Assembly (NCBI RefSeq): GCF_002855555.1 | Contig: NZ_PKRT01000001.1 | Location: 2,570,001 to 2,634,000 of the forward strand | Direction: 5' to 3' | From: Novosphingobium sp. TH158 | GTDB taxonomy: Bacteria; Pseudomonadota; Alphaproteobacteria; Sphingomonadales; Sphingomonadaceae | DNA length: 64,000 bases | The notes under the pieces: model-generated | Database searches by the model: none | Told to the model about the DNA's origin: nothing | Seen by the model: only the letters and a program-made list of their open reading frames with translations | Part shown: positions 27,119 to 36,820 of the stretch, one piece after another | Numbering within the stretch: the first letter of the stretch is position 1 | Layout of the letters: every line of letters starts with the position of its first letter | Program-made: the position numbers and the translations under genes

Positions 27119-28107
27119 CCATCGGGGTGATCGGGGCAGGGGCCTGGGGCACGGCGCTGGCGCAGGTGCTGGCCAGCGATGGCACGCCGGTGCTGCTCTG
27201 GGCGCGCGAGGAGGAACTGGTCGCCGAGATCAACTCCGCCCACACCAACAGCCTGTTCCTGCCGAGCGCGAAGCTGGCGCAGACGATCACCGCAACCAGC
27301 GATCTGGCCGACCTCGCAGGTCTGTCCACGGTGCTGGCCGTCGCCCCGGCGCAGCACCTGGCGCGCGTGCTTTCCGGCCTGCCGGACAGGACGCGCGATC
27401 TTGTGCTCTGCGCCAAGGGGATCGAGGCGGGCAGCGGCCGGCTGATGGGCGAGGTGGCCGCGCAGGCCGCGCCGCGTGCGCGCCTTGCGGTGCTTTCCGG
27501 CCCGACCTTCGCGCACGAGGTGGCAGCCGGATTGCCGACCGCGGTGACGCTCGCCTGTTCGGGTGGCGAGGCGCAGTGGGAACGGCTTGCACCGGTCATC
27601 TCGCGGCCCACCATGCGGCCCTATTATTCCGACGATGTCATCGGTGCGGAGATCGGCGGTGCGGTGAAGAACGTCCTCGCCATTGCCTGCGGCGTGGTTG
27701 ACGGGCTGGACCTTGGCCAGAACGCCCGCGCCGCGCTGATCGCGCGCGGCTATGCCGAGATGCTGCGCTTCGGCATGGCGCGCGGCGGGCGGGCCGAAAC
27801 GCTGGCCGGGCTGTGCGGGCTGGGAGACCTGGTGCTTACCTGCTCATCCACTTCGAGCCGCAATTTCTCGCTGGGCAAGGCGCTCGGCCAGGGAATGACC
27901 GCCGCCGAGGCGCTTGCCGGCAAGAACTCGGTGGCCGAAGGCGCGCATACCGCCCCGGTGCTGGCCGATCTCGCCAGCCGCGAAGGGCTCGACATGCCGA
28001 TCGTCCAGACCGTCAACGCCCTGCTTTCCGGCGCGATCGGCGCGCGCGAGGCCGTGGCCAGCCTGCTTTCCCGCCCGCTGCGCGCCGAAGGGCCGGGCAC
28101 CGCGTGA
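27115..28107 (+). CDS. gpsA: Glycerol-3-phosphate dehydrogenase [NAD(P)+]
   Basis: The 330-residue protein has the N-terminal nucleotide-binding [20 protein letters not shown], then [49 protein letters not shown] and [20 protein letters not shown]. It makes glycerol-3-phosphate for phospholipids. It is coupled to tsaD upstream and to the flippase gene downstream (GTG overlapping its TGA). Confidence 0.97.
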   Translation: MTIGVIGAGAWGTALAQVLASDGTPVLLWAREEELVAEINSAHTNSLFLPSAKLAQTITATSDLADLAGLSTVLAVAPAQHLARVLSGLPDRTRDLVLCAKGIEAGSGRLMGEVAAQAAPRARLAVLSGPTFAHEVAAGLPTAVTLACSGGEAQWERLAPVISRPTMRPYYSDDVIGAEIGGAVKNVLAIACGVVDGLDLGQNARAALIARGYAEMLRFGMARGGRAETLAGLCGLGDLVLTCSSTSSRNFSLGKALGQGMTAAEALAGKNSVAEGAHTAPVLADLASREGLDMPIVQTVNALLSGAIGAREAVASLLSRPLRAEGPGTA

Positions 28108-29591
28108 GCGAGGCTGCCAACCAGGACATCGCCGCGCTGGCCAAGGGTGGGCGGACCAACGTGTTCGGCTTCCTGCTGCGCCTTGCCGCGCGCATACCCT
28201 TCCTGTTCATCGCCGGCCGCCTTTACAGCGCGGACGATGGCGGTGCGGCACTGGGGCGCTTTGCCTCGGCGCTGGTCGCGGTGGAATTTGCCGCGCTGAT
28301 CTGCACCCTGGGCCAGAAGCGCGGGCTGGCGCAGCGCCTTTCCGAAGAGCCGCAGAACCCGGCGAACATCGTTGCCGATGGCCTGCTGATGTCTGCGATC
28401 ATCGCCTTGCCGCTGGTCGCGCTGCTCTATGCCTTCCCGGTGCTGATGTTCCCCAGCGGCATCTATCACGAGCCGGACCTGCTGCTGCCGCTGACGGTGA
28501 TCCCCATCGCCTTCACCGACATTGTCCTTGCCGCCCTGGCCTATCGCTTCGACATCGGAACGACCGTGCGTTCGCGCTCGGTGGTGGAGCCGTGGGTGCT
28601 TTCGCTGGCATCGGCGGCGCTCTATTTCGTCGTGCCGAAGGGCGGGCTTTCGCTGGCCTACATCGCCTCGATCGCGGCGGCCCTGCTTACCGCCCTGCTG
28701 CCGCTCTACCGCGCCTATGGCCTGCCGCACGAATGGAAGCCCCACCCGCTGCGGCTGGGCCGGGTGGCGCTGGCATCGGTGCCGCTGGCAATTGCCGATG
28801 CGGTGGAATGGGGATCGCGGCGGCTGGACCTTGCCATCCTCGGGGCCTTCGTCTCGCCTTCAGCGGTCGGCGTTTACTGGGCGGCGCAGCAGATCGCCTC
28901 GCTGCCGCAGAAGTTCAAGACCAGCTTCGAACCCATACTCGGCCCCGTCATCACCCGGTCGATCCGCGAAAACGACATGGCGGCGATTGCCCGGCAGGTC
29001 TGCCAGGTGGGCTTCTGGATCACTGCCGCGCAGCTGGGCGTGGCACTGGCGCTGGGCATCCCGGGCGAGGGCGTGATGGGGCTGATCGGGCCCGAATTCG
29101 TCGGAGGCACCGGGGCATTGGCGCTGCTGCTGCTGGCCGAAGTCGTCGCCGCGACGGCGGTCGTCAGCGAGGCGGCGCTGATCTACCTTGCGCGGATGCG
29201 CAACCTGATGATCTCGGTGGCGACGATTGTCTTGCAGATTGGCTTTTCGGTTGGCGGAATCCTGCTGGTCAAGGACATGGGCCTGAACGACAAATATGCC
29301 GCCGCGGCGGTTGCCGGCGGGCTGATGCTGTCGCTTGCCTGCGCGTCGATCGCCAAGTCGCTGGTGCTCTCGCGCATCCTTGGCGAAAGCGTGAACAACT
29401 GGCGGCTGTCGCTCGCCTGGGCGGCGATCCCGGCGATGGCCGTGGGCGCGGCGGCCGTCCTGTTCCTGCCCGAATGGCTGGCGATGATTGCTGGTATCCC
29501 GCTGATCCTGGGCGTTTACCTGTGGATCGTCTGGCACAAGTGCTTCGGCCCGGAAGACCGCGTGCTGTTTCGCAAGAACGTGGGCAGCTGA
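28104..29591 (+). CDS. Polysaccharide/lipid-linked oligosaccharide flippase-like protein (MOP superfamily)
   Basis: The 495-residue protein has about 12-14 hydrophobic helices. These include NVFGFLLRLAARIPFLFIAG near the N-terminus, the VEWGSRRLDLAILGAFVSPS segment and a paired repeat of helices in the second half, as in Wzx/MATE-type transporters. The start is GTG at 28104, overlapping the gpsA stop. It probably moves lipid-linked glycans across the inner membrane. No glycosyltransferase genes are nearby, so the substrate is not indicated. Confidence 0.8.
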   Translation: MSEAANQDIAALAKGGRTNVFGFLLRLAARIPFLFIAGRLYSADDGGAALGRFASALVAVEFAALICTLGQKRGLAQRLSEEPQNPANIVADGLLMSAIIALPLVALLYAFPVLMFPSGIYHEPDLLLPLTVIPIAFTDIVLAALAYRFDIGTTVRSRSVVEPWVLSLASAALYFVVPKGGLSLAYIASIAAALLTALLPLYRAYGLPHEWKPHPLRLGRVALASVPLAIADAVEWGSRRLDLAILGAFVSPSAVGVYWAAQQIASLPQKFKTSFEPILGPVITRSIRENDMAAIARQVCQVGFWITAAQLGVALALGIPGEGVMGLIGPEFVGGTGALALLLLAEVVAATAVVSEAALIYLARMRNLMISVATIVLQIGFSVGGILLVKDMGLNDKYAAAAVAGGLMLSLACASIAKSLVLSRILGESVNNWRLSLAWAAIPAMAVGAAAVLFLPEWLAMIAGIPLILGVYLWIVWHKCFGPEDRVLFRKNVGS

Positions 29592-29683
29592 GGCCATTCG
29601 GCAAGGCTGGCCGATAATGCCGCCTCCACCTGCCTTCCCAATCCGGCCCCCATGTCCTATCTGGGATTCAGATACCGGATAGG

Positions 29684-30424
29684 ATGAAGGCGATGATGCA
29701 GCAGATCGAAGCGAACTGGCCGGTGCTGGGGGCAGTGGCCCTTCTGGTGCTGTTGGTGGCCTGGTGGTTGCTCGCCCGGTCGAAGAAGCCTGCCCGGCGC
29801 GAATACCGGCCCGATGTGCTTGATGAAGGCGTTGCCCCGGCGCAGCGCAACCAGGCCTTGATCGACGCGCCGCCGGCTGCGGCCATCGATCCGGTGATCC
29901 CGGCCCCTGCCGCCGGCGTGCTGGGCGGCGTGGCCGAAGTGGTTGCCGTTGCCGCGCAGGATGTGGTCGAGGAAGCGGAAGTCGCCCGGGCCGCACCCCC
30001 TCCGCCCCCGCCCCCGCCGCCCGCACCGGAAACGCCCCCGCCGCCGCCCGAGCCCGAGGTTGAGCCGGCAGCGCCGCCTGCGCCCGAGATCGAACCCGCG
30101 CCGCCCATGCCGGAAGTCGAACCCGCACCTTCCGCGCCCGAGATTGCGCCGCCCGCGCCGACCCCGGCTGCGCCCGAAGCCCCGGTTGCCGATGATCTTT
30201 CGCGCATCAAGGGTCTTGGTCCCAAGCTGCAGGCGCTGCTGCCCACGCTCGGCATAACCAGCTATGCCCAGATCGCCGCGCTGACCGAGGCTGACCTTGC
30301 CGCGCTCGATGCCAGGCTGGGGCCTTTTGCCGGTCGCCCAGCCAAGGACAACTGGGTGGAACAGGCCAAATACCTTGCCACCGGTGATGTCGCCGGTTTC
30401 GAGGCGCTGTTCGGGAAGGTCTAG
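29684..30424 (+). CDS. Membrane-anchored protein with proline-rich stalk and C-terminal helix-hairpin-helix
   Basis: The 246-residue protein has one N-terminal transmembrane helix (VLGAVALLVLLVAWWLLARS). A long Pro/Glu/Ala-rich stretch follows at about residues 100-165 with PPPPPPPPPAPETP and repeated PEVEPAP-type units. The C-terminal domain is LSRIKGLGPKLQALLPTLGI plus AALTEADLAALDARLG, a helix-hairpin-helix fold that often binds DNA or protein. An alternative start is the ATG at 29696. The function is unknown; the layout resembles an inner-membrane tether with a stalk. Confidence 0.75.
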   Translation: MKAMMQQIEANWPVLGAVALLVLLVAWWLLARSKKPARREYRPDVLDEGVAPAQRNQALIDAPPAAAIDPVIPAPAAGVLGGVAEVVAVAAQDVVEEAEVARAAPPPPPPPPPAPETPPPPPEPEVEPAAPPAPEIEPAPPMPEVEPAPSAPEIAPPAPTPAAPEAPVADDLSRIKGLGPKLQALLPTLGITSYAQIAALTEADLAALDARLGPFAGRPAKDNWVEQAKYLATGDVAGFEALFGKV

Positions 30425-31026
30425 CCTTCGGCGCCCTCTTCGGGCGGCGCCTCGCTGGCCGAAGCATCGGGCAGTTTCGCGCCGCCGCGGCAATCGTCGA
30501 GCAACTTGCCGGGAAGCGATGACGCCGGCCAGCGCAGCGTGCCGCCGCCGGGCAGCGTTGCCGCCACGCCCGCGCCGCCCTTGATCGCTTCCACCGCCTC
30601 GTCGAAGGCGCTGGCCGTTCCCTGCCATTCGCCGGGATCGCCGGCGCGCACCACGTCAAGCGGCACGCGCGCGACATGGCCATTGCCCTCGATGGCGAAG
30701 AAGGCCTTGGCCCCCTGCTCGGCGCGGGTGAAGCGGGTGAAGCGGACCGTCGCGTCCGGACTTGCCCGCCGCTCGCAGGAAATCACCAGCAGCGGCCCCT
30801 GGCCCGGCGCGGCGAAGGCAACCGACCCGTCCGCCCGTGCAGACCAGACCGTGCCTTCGGGCTGCTTCGGTGCCTCGCGCAGCGGCGCGGGGTCGGACGG
30901 GATGACCAGCCGCTTGGGGTTTTCCGGCGATTGCTGCGCCTCGTCTCCGCCGGGAGAACAAGCGGCAAGGCCGAGGAGGGCGAGAAGGGCGAGGGAGGCT
31001 GTCTGGCGGTGAATCACCGCCCCCAT
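30421..31026 (-). CDS. Predicted lipoprotein of unknown function
   Basis: The 201-residue protein has a lipoprotein signal with lipobox LAAC ([18 protein letters not shown]), then a Pro-rich linker and a compact domain with one further cysteine pair region ([30 protein letters not shown]). No catalytic motif is recognised. Its start overlaps the end of uvrB by 13 bases, so it is probably cotranscribed. It converges with the gene at 29684, sharing 4 bases. Confidence 0.75.
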   Translation of the reverse strand: MGAVIHRQTASLALLALLGLAACSPGGDEAQQSPENPKRLVIPSDPAPLREAPKQPEGTVWSARADGSVAFAAPGQGPLLVISCERRASPDATVRFTRFTRAEQGAKAFFAIEGNGHVARVPLDVVRAGDPGEWQGTASAFDEAVEAIKGGAGVAATLPGGGTLRWPASSLPGKLLDDCRGGAKLPDASASEAPPEEGAEG

Positions 31027-33200
31027 TTGCGTTGCGACTTGCCGTAACGCAACTTGCGCGTCCCCGGTTTTCCCTCGTTGCTGCGGCCGACGCGCGGTGC
31101 CTTGTGCTCGCCCTCGGGCAGGCCGAGTTCGGTGGCTTCCAGCCTTCGGATTTCGTCGCGCAGGCGGCCGGCTTCCTCGAATTCCAGGTCGGCGGCGGCA
31201 GCCCGCATGCGCTTTTCCAGGTCCTCGATATAGGCGCGCAGGTTGTGCCCGACGAGGTTGTTGCGATCATCGTCTTCCAGTTCGACGACAACGCCGTCGC
31301 GGCTGGCCGTATCGGCCACGATATCGTGGATGTTGCGCTTGATCGTTTCGGGCGTGATACCGTGCAGTTCGTTGTAGACGCGCTGCTTTTCGCGGCGGCG
31401 GTCGGTTTCCGCCATGGCGCGTTCCATGCTGCCGGTGATCCTGTCGGCATAGAGGATGACCCGGCCATCGACATTGCGCGCGGCGCGGCCGATGGTCTGG
31501 ATCAGCGAGGTTTCGCTGCGCAGGAAGCCTTCCTTGTCGGCATCGAGGATGCATACGAGCCCGCATTCCGGAATGTCGAGGCCTTCGCGCAGCAGGTTGA
31601 TGCCCACCAGCACGTCATAGACGCCAAGGCGCAGGTCGCGGATCAGCTCGATGCGCTCCAGCGTTTCCACGTCGGAGTGCATGTAGCGCACGCGCAGGCC
31701 CGCCTCGTGCATGAACTCGGTCAGGTCCTCGGCCATGCGCTTGGTCAGCGTGGTGACCAGCGTGCGATAGCCCTTCGCAGCGGTCTGGCGGCATTCCTCG
31801 ATGCAGTCCTGCACCTGGTCCTCCACCGGGCGCACCAGCACCGGCGGGTCGATCAGCCCGGTGGGGCGGATCACCTGTTCGGCGAAGACGCCGCCCGCCT
31901 GCTCCATTTCCCATGCGCCGGGGGTGGCGGAAACGGCCACGGTCTGCGGGCGCATCGCATCCCATTCGTTGAAGCGCAGCGGGCGGTTGTCGATGCAGCT
32001 GGGCAGACGGAAGCCGAATTCGGCCAGGGTGATCTTGCGGCGGTGGTCGCCCCGCGCCATCGCGCCGATCTGCGGCACCGTCTGGTGGCTTTCGTCGACG
32101 AACAGCAGGGCATTGTCCGGCAGGTATTCGAACAGGGTCGGCGGCGGTTCGCCCGGCAGTCGCCCGGTGAGGAAGCGGCTGTAGTTTTCGATCCCGGCGC
32201 AGGATCCGGTCGCGGCGATCATCTCCAGGTCGAAATTGGTGCGCTGTTCCAGCCTCTGCGCCTCAAGCAGCTTGCCCTCGGCATTGAGTTCCTTGAGCCG
32301 CTCGGCCAGCTCGAAGCGGATCGCCTCGCTCGCCTGCTTCATCGTCGGGCCGGGGGTGACGTAGTGCGAATTGGCGTAGACCCGCACCTTTTCCAGGCTT
32401 TGCCCCTTCTTGCCGGTCAGCGGATCGAATTCGGAAATCTCCTCGATCTCGTCGCCGAAGAAGCTGATCCGCCAGGCCATGTCCTCGTAGTGGCTGGGGA
32501 AGATCTCGAGGTTATCGCCCCGCACGCGGAAGTTGCCGCGCTGGAAGGCGGCGTCGTTGCGCTTGTATTGCAGGGCCACCAGCTTTCGGATGATCTCGCG
32601 CTGGTCCTCGGTGCCGCCTTTCTTCAGGTCGAAGATCATGGCCGAATAGGTTTCGACCGAGCCGATGCCGTAGAGGCAGCTTACCGAGGCAACGATGATC
32701 ACGTCATCGCGCTCCAGCAGGGCGCGGGTGGCCGAATGGCGCATCCGGTCGATCGCCTCGTTCACCGAGCTTTCCTTCTCGATGTAGGTATCGGTGCGCG
32801 GCACGTAGGCTTCGGGCTGGTAGTAATCGTAGTAGGAAACGAAATACTCCACCGCATTGTCGGGGAAGAAGCTCTTCATCTCGCCATAGAGCTGCGCGGC
32901 GAGGATCTTGTTGGGCGCAAGGATCAGCGCGGGGCGCTGTGTCGCCTCGATCACCTGCGCCATGGTGAAGGTCTTGCCCGAACCGGTCACGCCCAGCAGC
33001 ACCTGCGTCACCTCGCCATTGCCGATGCCCTCGACAAGGTCGGCAATGGCGGTGGGCTGGTCGCCCGCCGGTTGGTAATCCGAAACGATGCGGAACGGCC
33101 GTCCCCCGTCCGATTTCTCGGGACGTGCCGGCTTGTGGGGCACGAACGAGCCTGAGGTGTCGGGCTCTGAAAGGCCACGCCGGATGATGAGTTCAGCCAT
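31014..33200 (-). CDS. uvrB: Excinuclease ABC subunit B
   Basis: The 728-residue protein has Walker [17 protein letters not shown], the beta-hairpin region [20 protein letters not shown], the helicase motif [16 protein letters not shown] and [16 protein letters not shown]. The C-terminal UVR domain is [20 protein letters not shown]. It loads with UvrA for nucleotide excision repair. The start [14 protein letters not shown] is chosen because upstream codons have no family match. No GTTC-N7-GTTC box is visible in the short upstream region. Confidence 0.97.
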   Translation of the reverse strand: MAELIIRRGLSEPDTSGSFVPHKPARPEKSDGGRPFRIVSDYQPAGDQPTAIADLVEGIGNGEVTQVLLGVTGSGKTFTMAQVIEATQRPALILAPNKILAAQLYGEMKSFFPDNAVEYFVSYYDYYQPEAYVPRTDTYIEKESSVNEAIDRMRHSATRALLERDDVIIVASVSCLYGIGSVETYSAMIFDLKKGGTEDQREIIRKLVALQYKRNDAAFQRGNFRVRGDNLEIFPSHYEDMAWRISFFGDEIEEISEFDPLTGKKGQSLEKVRVYANSHYVTPGPTMKQASEAIRFELAERLKELNAEGKLLEAQRLEQRTNFDLEMIAATGSCAGIENYSRFLTGRLPGEPPPTLFEYLPDNALLFVDESHQTVPQIGAMARGDHRRKITLAEFGFRLPSCIDNRPLRFNEWDAMRPQTVAVSATPGAWEMEQAGGVFAEQVIRPTGLIDPPVLVRPVEDQVQDCIEECRQTAAKGYRTLVTTLTKRMAEDLTEFMHEAGLRVRYMHSDVETLERIELIRDLRLGVYDVLVGINLLREGLDIPECGLVCILDADKEGFLRSETSLIQTIGRAARNVDGRVILYADRITGSMERAMAETDRRREKQRVYNELHGITPETIKRNIHDIVADTASRDGVVVELEDDDRNNLVGHNLRAYIEDLEKRMRAAAADLEFEEAGRLRDEIRRLEATELGLPEGEHKAPRVGRSNEGKPGTRKLRYGKSQRKWGR

Positions 33201-33367
33201 GCGGGGGATATGGAAGCGCCGGGTTTGTTGTGCAATGCCCGCTTCGATCCGTCGCAACACGCAACCGCGCTGCCCGCTTATCCTACACCGATGTCAGTAG
33301 CGTTCATCTGCCAGCAAGGTTAGGCTTAACAGGCCGTCTGCGGGGCGCAGAGCGATCGAGGAGCCAT

Positions 33368-34237
33368 ATGCCTATCCATTCCAACGCCAGCCGGGCCCTG
33401 TGCCTGCTGGCCCTGATTTCCGCACCGCTTTCCGGCAGCGCCATGGCGCAGCAGGTCGGGACCAATCCCAACATCGTTGTCACCGGTGATCTCCAGCCCG
33501 ATACCAGCGCGATGACCGCCGGGCCGGAGATCAAGGGTGTCATCACCGCGCGGGGAGCAGACCGCATTCGCGTGCTTTCGCCCGATGGTTCCAGCACCAT
33601 CGTGTTCTTCAACGAAACGACGAAGTTCAAGTCGGCCAGCGGCCTGTTCGGCAGCAAGGCCAAGGTGGGTTCCGAAGCCCTGCTCAACGGCCTGCCGGTG
33701 ACGGTCAAGACCATGCAGGCCGGGCAGGTGCTGCTGGCCAGCCAGGTGGCCTTCAAGACCAACGACCTGAAGGTGGCGGCGATGATCCGCAACGGCACGG
33801 CCCAGGGCTTTGCCGAGCAGACCGCGGCCACCCAGGCCCTGCGCGGGCGGCTGGGCGATATCGACAAGTACAACGTGAAGAGCACGTCGAACGTCTATTT
33901 CGACACCGGCAAGTGGGCCTTGTCGCCCGAGGCCAAGGCGGAACTGTGCAATGTCGCCAGCTCTGCCGAGGCGACCGACAATGCCCTGCTGCTCGTGGTC
34001 GGCTATACCGACTCGGTCGGGGACGAGGAATACAACCAGCAGCTGAGCGAAAAGCGAGCCGGCAGCGTGATCAATCACCTGCAGCAGGCCTGCCGCTGGA
34101 AGCCCTATCGCGTGCTGACGCCCACGGGCATGGCCGAATCCGATCCGGCGGCCAGCAATGATACTGACGAAGGCAAGGCGCAGAACCGCCGCGTGGCGGT
34201 GAACGTCCTCGTCAGCAAGAGCGTCGACGGGATGTAG
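33368..34237 (+). CDS. OmpA-family outer-membrane/periplasmic protein
   Basis: The 289-residue secreted protein has the signal peptide ALCLLALISAPLSGSAMAQ. It continues with a beta-rich middle region (GVITARGADRIRVLSPDGSS) and a C-terminal OmpA peptidoglycan-binding domain (NVYFDTGKWALSPEAKAELC, VVGYTDSVGDEEYNQQLSEK, NRRVAVNVLV). It probably ties the outer membrane to the wall. The intergenic 33201-33367 region is a shared divergent promoter zone with uvrB. Confidence 0.85.
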   Translation: MPIHSNASRALCLLALISAPLSGSAMAQQVGTNPNIVVTGDLQPDTSAMTAGPEIKGVITARGADRIRVLSPDGSSTIVFFNETTKFKSASGLFGSKAKVGSEALLNGLPVTVKTMQAGQVLLASQVAFKTNDLKVAAMIRNGTAQGFAEQTAATQALRGRLGDIDKYNVKSTSNVYFDTGKWALSPEAKAELCNVASSAEATDNALLLVVGYTDSVGDEEYNQQLSEKRAGSVINHLQQACRWKPYRVLTPTGMAESDPAASNDTDEGKAQNRRVAVNVLVSKSVDGM

Positions 34238-34342
34238 GCAAAGCCGGGCAGGGCGGCGCCGGTGCGCTTCCCTGCCCGCCAGCCCTTAAACCCGCGGGCC
34301 TTCCGGTCGTCCTCCCGGTCAAAGACTGCTGGAGGATTGCCC

Positions 34343-34681
34343 ATGGCCGAAACCCTTGCCTTTCTGCGCCGCAGCCGCCGCTTCGTGCTGGCCATGCCGG
34401 CCCGGTTGCGCCTGCCGGGCGGCCCCGGCGAACCGGTGCTCGTCACCGACCTTTCCGAGCATGGCTGCCGCATCGAGTGCTGGGGCATGGCACTGGCCGA
34501 GGGCGACCGCGTTATCCTGCGGCCACAGGGGCTGGAGCCGCTTTATGCCACGATCCGCTGGATCAAGGGCGCGCGGCTGGGGCTGGTCTTTTCCCGTCCG
34601 CTGTATGGCCCGGTGATCGAGCACCTGGCGCGCTGCCATCCACCCTATGACGCGGCGTCCGAGCGGCGGCTGGTAGCCTAG
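34343..34681 (+). CDS. PilZ-domain protein
   Basis: The 112-residue protein has the PilZ layout: RRSRRFVLAMPARLRLPG for the RxxxR c-di-GMP motif region, LVTDLSEHGCRIECWGM for the D/NxSxxG motif, and a final IRWIKGARLGLVFSRPL beta segment. PilZ domains sense c-di-GMP, here possibly controlling motility or envelope functions. A GGAGG motif 7 bases upstream fixes the start. It converges with the extensin-like gene, sharing 4 bases. Confidence 0.85.
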   Translation: MAETLAFLRRSRRFVLAMPARLRLPGGPGEPVLVTDLSEHGCRIECWGMALAEGDRVILRPQGLEPLYATIRWIKGARLGLVFSRPLYGPVIEHLARCHPPYDAASERRLVA

Positions 34682-35346
34682 CGGCAGAACCGTCCGCTGC
34701 CCGGTTCAACATGCAGGTGATCGCGGTGCGCGGCATTGTAGGCCGGGCCCAGCACTGTGCCGAACCGCTTGCAGGCGCTGGCGTGGATCGTGGTCAGGAA
34801 CAGTCGCTCTTCCGGTGAGCCTGCGTTCCAGTGCTCCGATACCGAAATGCGCCGCCCGTCTCCCAGCACGAAGGCCGAAACGTCGATGGCATTGGCCGTG
34901 GCATGGGCCGACATCCGTTCCCGACCGGCGACGGTGCGGCAGCTGTAGGATCCCATCGTCTCGATCCGCACCAGCGGACTGCCAAGGATCTGCCGTGCGG
35001 CGCGATCGACGCCGAATCGCGCCCAGGCGGCAAAGGTCTGGGCCAGCGGGCAGGCAACCGCATCAAGATTCGAGACGCCGAGCGTCGCATCGTCGCTGCG
35101 CAGGGCGGAAAGCCGCACCGCACTTACCGCCGAGCAGCCTGCGCCGAAGTACTGGTCGGGCAGGGGGGTGAAGTTCGCCCTCGTCAGGCCAAGTCCGCTG
35201 TAGCATGCCTGCGCCTCCGGGCTGGGGGTGAACGCCTGCGTGGACTGGCGCACCGCCCTTTGTTGCGGCGCGCTTCCTTGCGGAACCACGCTTCCGCAGG
35301 CGGATAGCGCGGCGAGGGCGGTCAGCAGGGCAAGCCGGCGGAACAT
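34678..35346 (-). CDS. Extensin-like family lipoprotein
   Basis: The 222-residue protein has a lipobox (LALLTALAALSACGSV) and the extensin-like C-terminal domain: LDAVACPLAQTFAAWARFGV, GSYSCRTVAGRERMSAHATA, NAIDVSAFVLGDGRRISV and ending AAHRDHLHVEPGSGRFCR. The His and Asp residues in HATANAIDV and HRDHLHVE suggest a peptidase-like metal site related to M15. The function is not known. Confidence 0.82.
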   Translation of the reverse strand: MFRRLALLTALAALSACGSVVPQGSAPQQRAVRQSTQAFTPSPEAQACYSGLGLTRANFTPLPDQYFGAGCSAVSAVRLSALRSDDATLGVSNLDAVACPLAQTFAAWARFGVDRAARQILGSPLVRIETMGSYSCRTVAGRERMSAHATANAIDVSAFVLGDGRRISVSEHWNAGSPEERLFLTTIHASACKRFGTVLGPAYNAAHRDHLHVEPGSGRFCR

Positions 35347-35422
35347 GGAGCGGAGGATGCCGCAGAAATGGTTAACGGCAAAGCACAGGCTTTGGCTGGC
35401 CGGCGATAAGCCCTCTGCATGT

Positions 35423-35460
35423 TGCACTTATGCTGCAATGCCGGGTGCAGCATAAGTGCA
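35423..35460. repeat. Perfect 15-bp inverted repeat upstream of serC
   Basis: TGCACTTATGCTGCA at 35423-35437 and TGCAGCATAAGTGCA at 35446-35460 are exact reverse complements separated by 8 bases. It lies between the divergent extensin-like gene and serC, about 30 bases upstream of a TTGACA box. The symmetry and placement suggest an operator for a dimeric regulator or a hairpin. Confidence 0.75.
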
Positions 35461-35488
35461 GCAAAAAGTGCGTCGCTCCGGAATTGCC

Positions 35489-35573
35489 TTGACATGCTGC
35501 GGCGCACAACTAGGAGCGGCTCCGGGCCACGCGGTCCCAACGCCGCGCGAGCTCTCTGCAAGGAGAGTCAGAC
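35489..35573 (+). promoter_or_regulatory. serC promoter and structured 5' leader hiding the ribosome site
   Basis: A TTGACA -35 box lies at 35489-35494; the -10 box is not clear. Just before the ATG, CTCTC (35552-35556) pairs with GAGAG (35563-35567) and the stem includes the Shine-Dalgarno AAGGAG at 35560-35565, so the ribosome site is partly sequestered. A conserved serC leader RNA motif upstream of serC has been described in alphaproteobacteria. This position and the SD-sequestering hairpin fit that idea, but the identity is not verified here. Confidence 0.55.
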
Positions 35574-36707
35574 ATGACTGACATTACAATGCCGGCGCGC
35601 AAGCCTGCGCGGCCGTTCTTTTCTTCCGGTCCCTGCGCCAAGCCGCCGGGCTATTCTCCTGAAAAGCTGGCAACCGAATGCCTTGGCCGCTCGCACCGCG
35701 CCAAGATCGGCAAGTCGCGCCTTCAGTACTGCATCGACCTGATGCGCGAAGTGCTGCAGCTGCCCGAAACGCATCGCATCGGCATTGTCCCCGGTTCTGA
35801 TACCGGCGCCTTCGAAATGGCCATGTGGACCATGCTCGGCGCCCGCGGCGTTACCGCGCTGGCCTGGGAAAGCTTCGGTGAAGGCTGGGTGACCGACGCG
35901 GTCAAGCAGCTCAAGCTGGAACCCACCGTGTTCCGCGCCGACTATGGCCAGCTGCCCGATCTCGACAAGGTCGACTGGTCGGATGACGTCCTCTTCACCT
36001 GGAACGGCACCACCTCCGGCGTACGCGTGCCCGACGGCGAATGGATCCCGGCCGATCGCGAAGGCCTGTCCTTCGCCGATGCCACCTCGGCGGTCTTCGC
36101 CTACGACATCCCGTGGGACAAGATCGACGTTGCCACCTTCTCCTGGCAGAAGGTGCTGGGCGGCGAAGGCGGCCACGGCGTGCTGATCCTTGGTCCCCGC
36201 GCGGTCGAACGGCTCGAAACCTATACCCCCGCCTGGCCGCTGCCCAAGGTGTTCCGCCTGGTTTCCAAGGGCAAGCTGGCCGAAGGCGTGTTCAAGGGCG
36301 AGACCATCAATACCCCGTCGATGCTGGCGGTCGAAGATGCGATCTTCGCGCTCGAATGGGCCAAGTCGCTCGGCGGTCTCGAAGGGCTGCAGGCGCGTTC
36401 CAATGCCAATGCCGCCGCGCTCGACAAGATCGTCGCCGAGCGTGACTGGCTGAGCCACCTCGCCGTGGACAAGGGCATCCGCTCCAAGACCTCGGTCTGC
36501 CTCTCGGTAGAGGGCGCCGACGCCGATTTCATCAAGGCCTTTGCCGGCCTGCTGGAAAAGGAAGGCGCGGCCTATGACATCGCCGGTTATCGCGATGCCC
36601 CTGCCGGCCTGCGCATCTGGTGCGGTGCCACGGTCGATACCGCCGATATCGAGGCGCTCGGCCCCTGGCTCGACTGGGCTTACGCGACCGTCAAGGCTGC
36701 GGCCTGA
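35574..36707 (+). CDS. serC: Phosphoserine aminotransferase
   Basis: The 377-residue PLP enzyme begins with [18 protein letters not shown] and has [34 protein letters not shown] and the Schiff-base lysine in [20 protein letters not shown]. It converts 3-phosphohydroxypyruvate to phosphoserine. serA follows after 113 bases with two hairpins between, so the pair is one serine-biosynthesis operon. Confidence 0.96.
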   Translation: MTDITMPARKPARPFFSSGPCAKPPGYSPEKLATECLGRSHRAKIGKSRLQYCIDLMREVLQLPETHRIGIVPGSDTGAFEMAMWTMLGARGVTALAWESFGEGWVTDAVKQLKLEPTVFRADYGQLPDLDKVDWSDDVLFTWNGTTSGVRVPDGEWIPADREGLSFADATSAVFAYDIPWDKIDVATFSWQKVLGGEGGHGVLILGPRAVERLETYTPAWPLPKVFRLVSKGKLAEGVFKGETINTPSMLAVEDAIFALEWAKSLGGLEGLQARSNANAAALDKIVAERDWLSHLAVDKGIRSKTSVCLSVEGADADFIKAFAGLLEKEGAAYDIAGYRDAPAGLRIWCGATVDTADIEALGPWLDWAYATVKAAA

Positions 36708-36725
36708 CCTTCCCTTTTTGAGTCA

Positions 36726-36802
36726 CCCCGGCCCTGTGCCGGGGGGCGCTTCCCCTTTCCCCGCCCGCACAGACAAGCGGGATCCCGGATCAGGTCCGGG
36801 AT
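36726..36802. repeat. Two intercistronic hairpins between serC and serA
   Basis: The first is CCCCGGC (36726-36732) / GCCGGGG (36738-36744) with a 5-base loop. The second is ATCCCGGA (36782-36789) / TCCGGGAT (36795-36802) with a 5-base loop. The second resembles dispersed extragenic palindromes common in alphaproteobacteria. They may stabilise the upstream message or attenuate read-through into serA. Confidence 0.7.
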
Positions 36803-36820
36803 GACGAAGGATCAAAGATC

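Noticed and set aside
31032..33155. A 707-codon open frame opposite uvrB
   Set aside because: Shadow of uvrB; composition is typical of antisense frames in GC-rich DNA.
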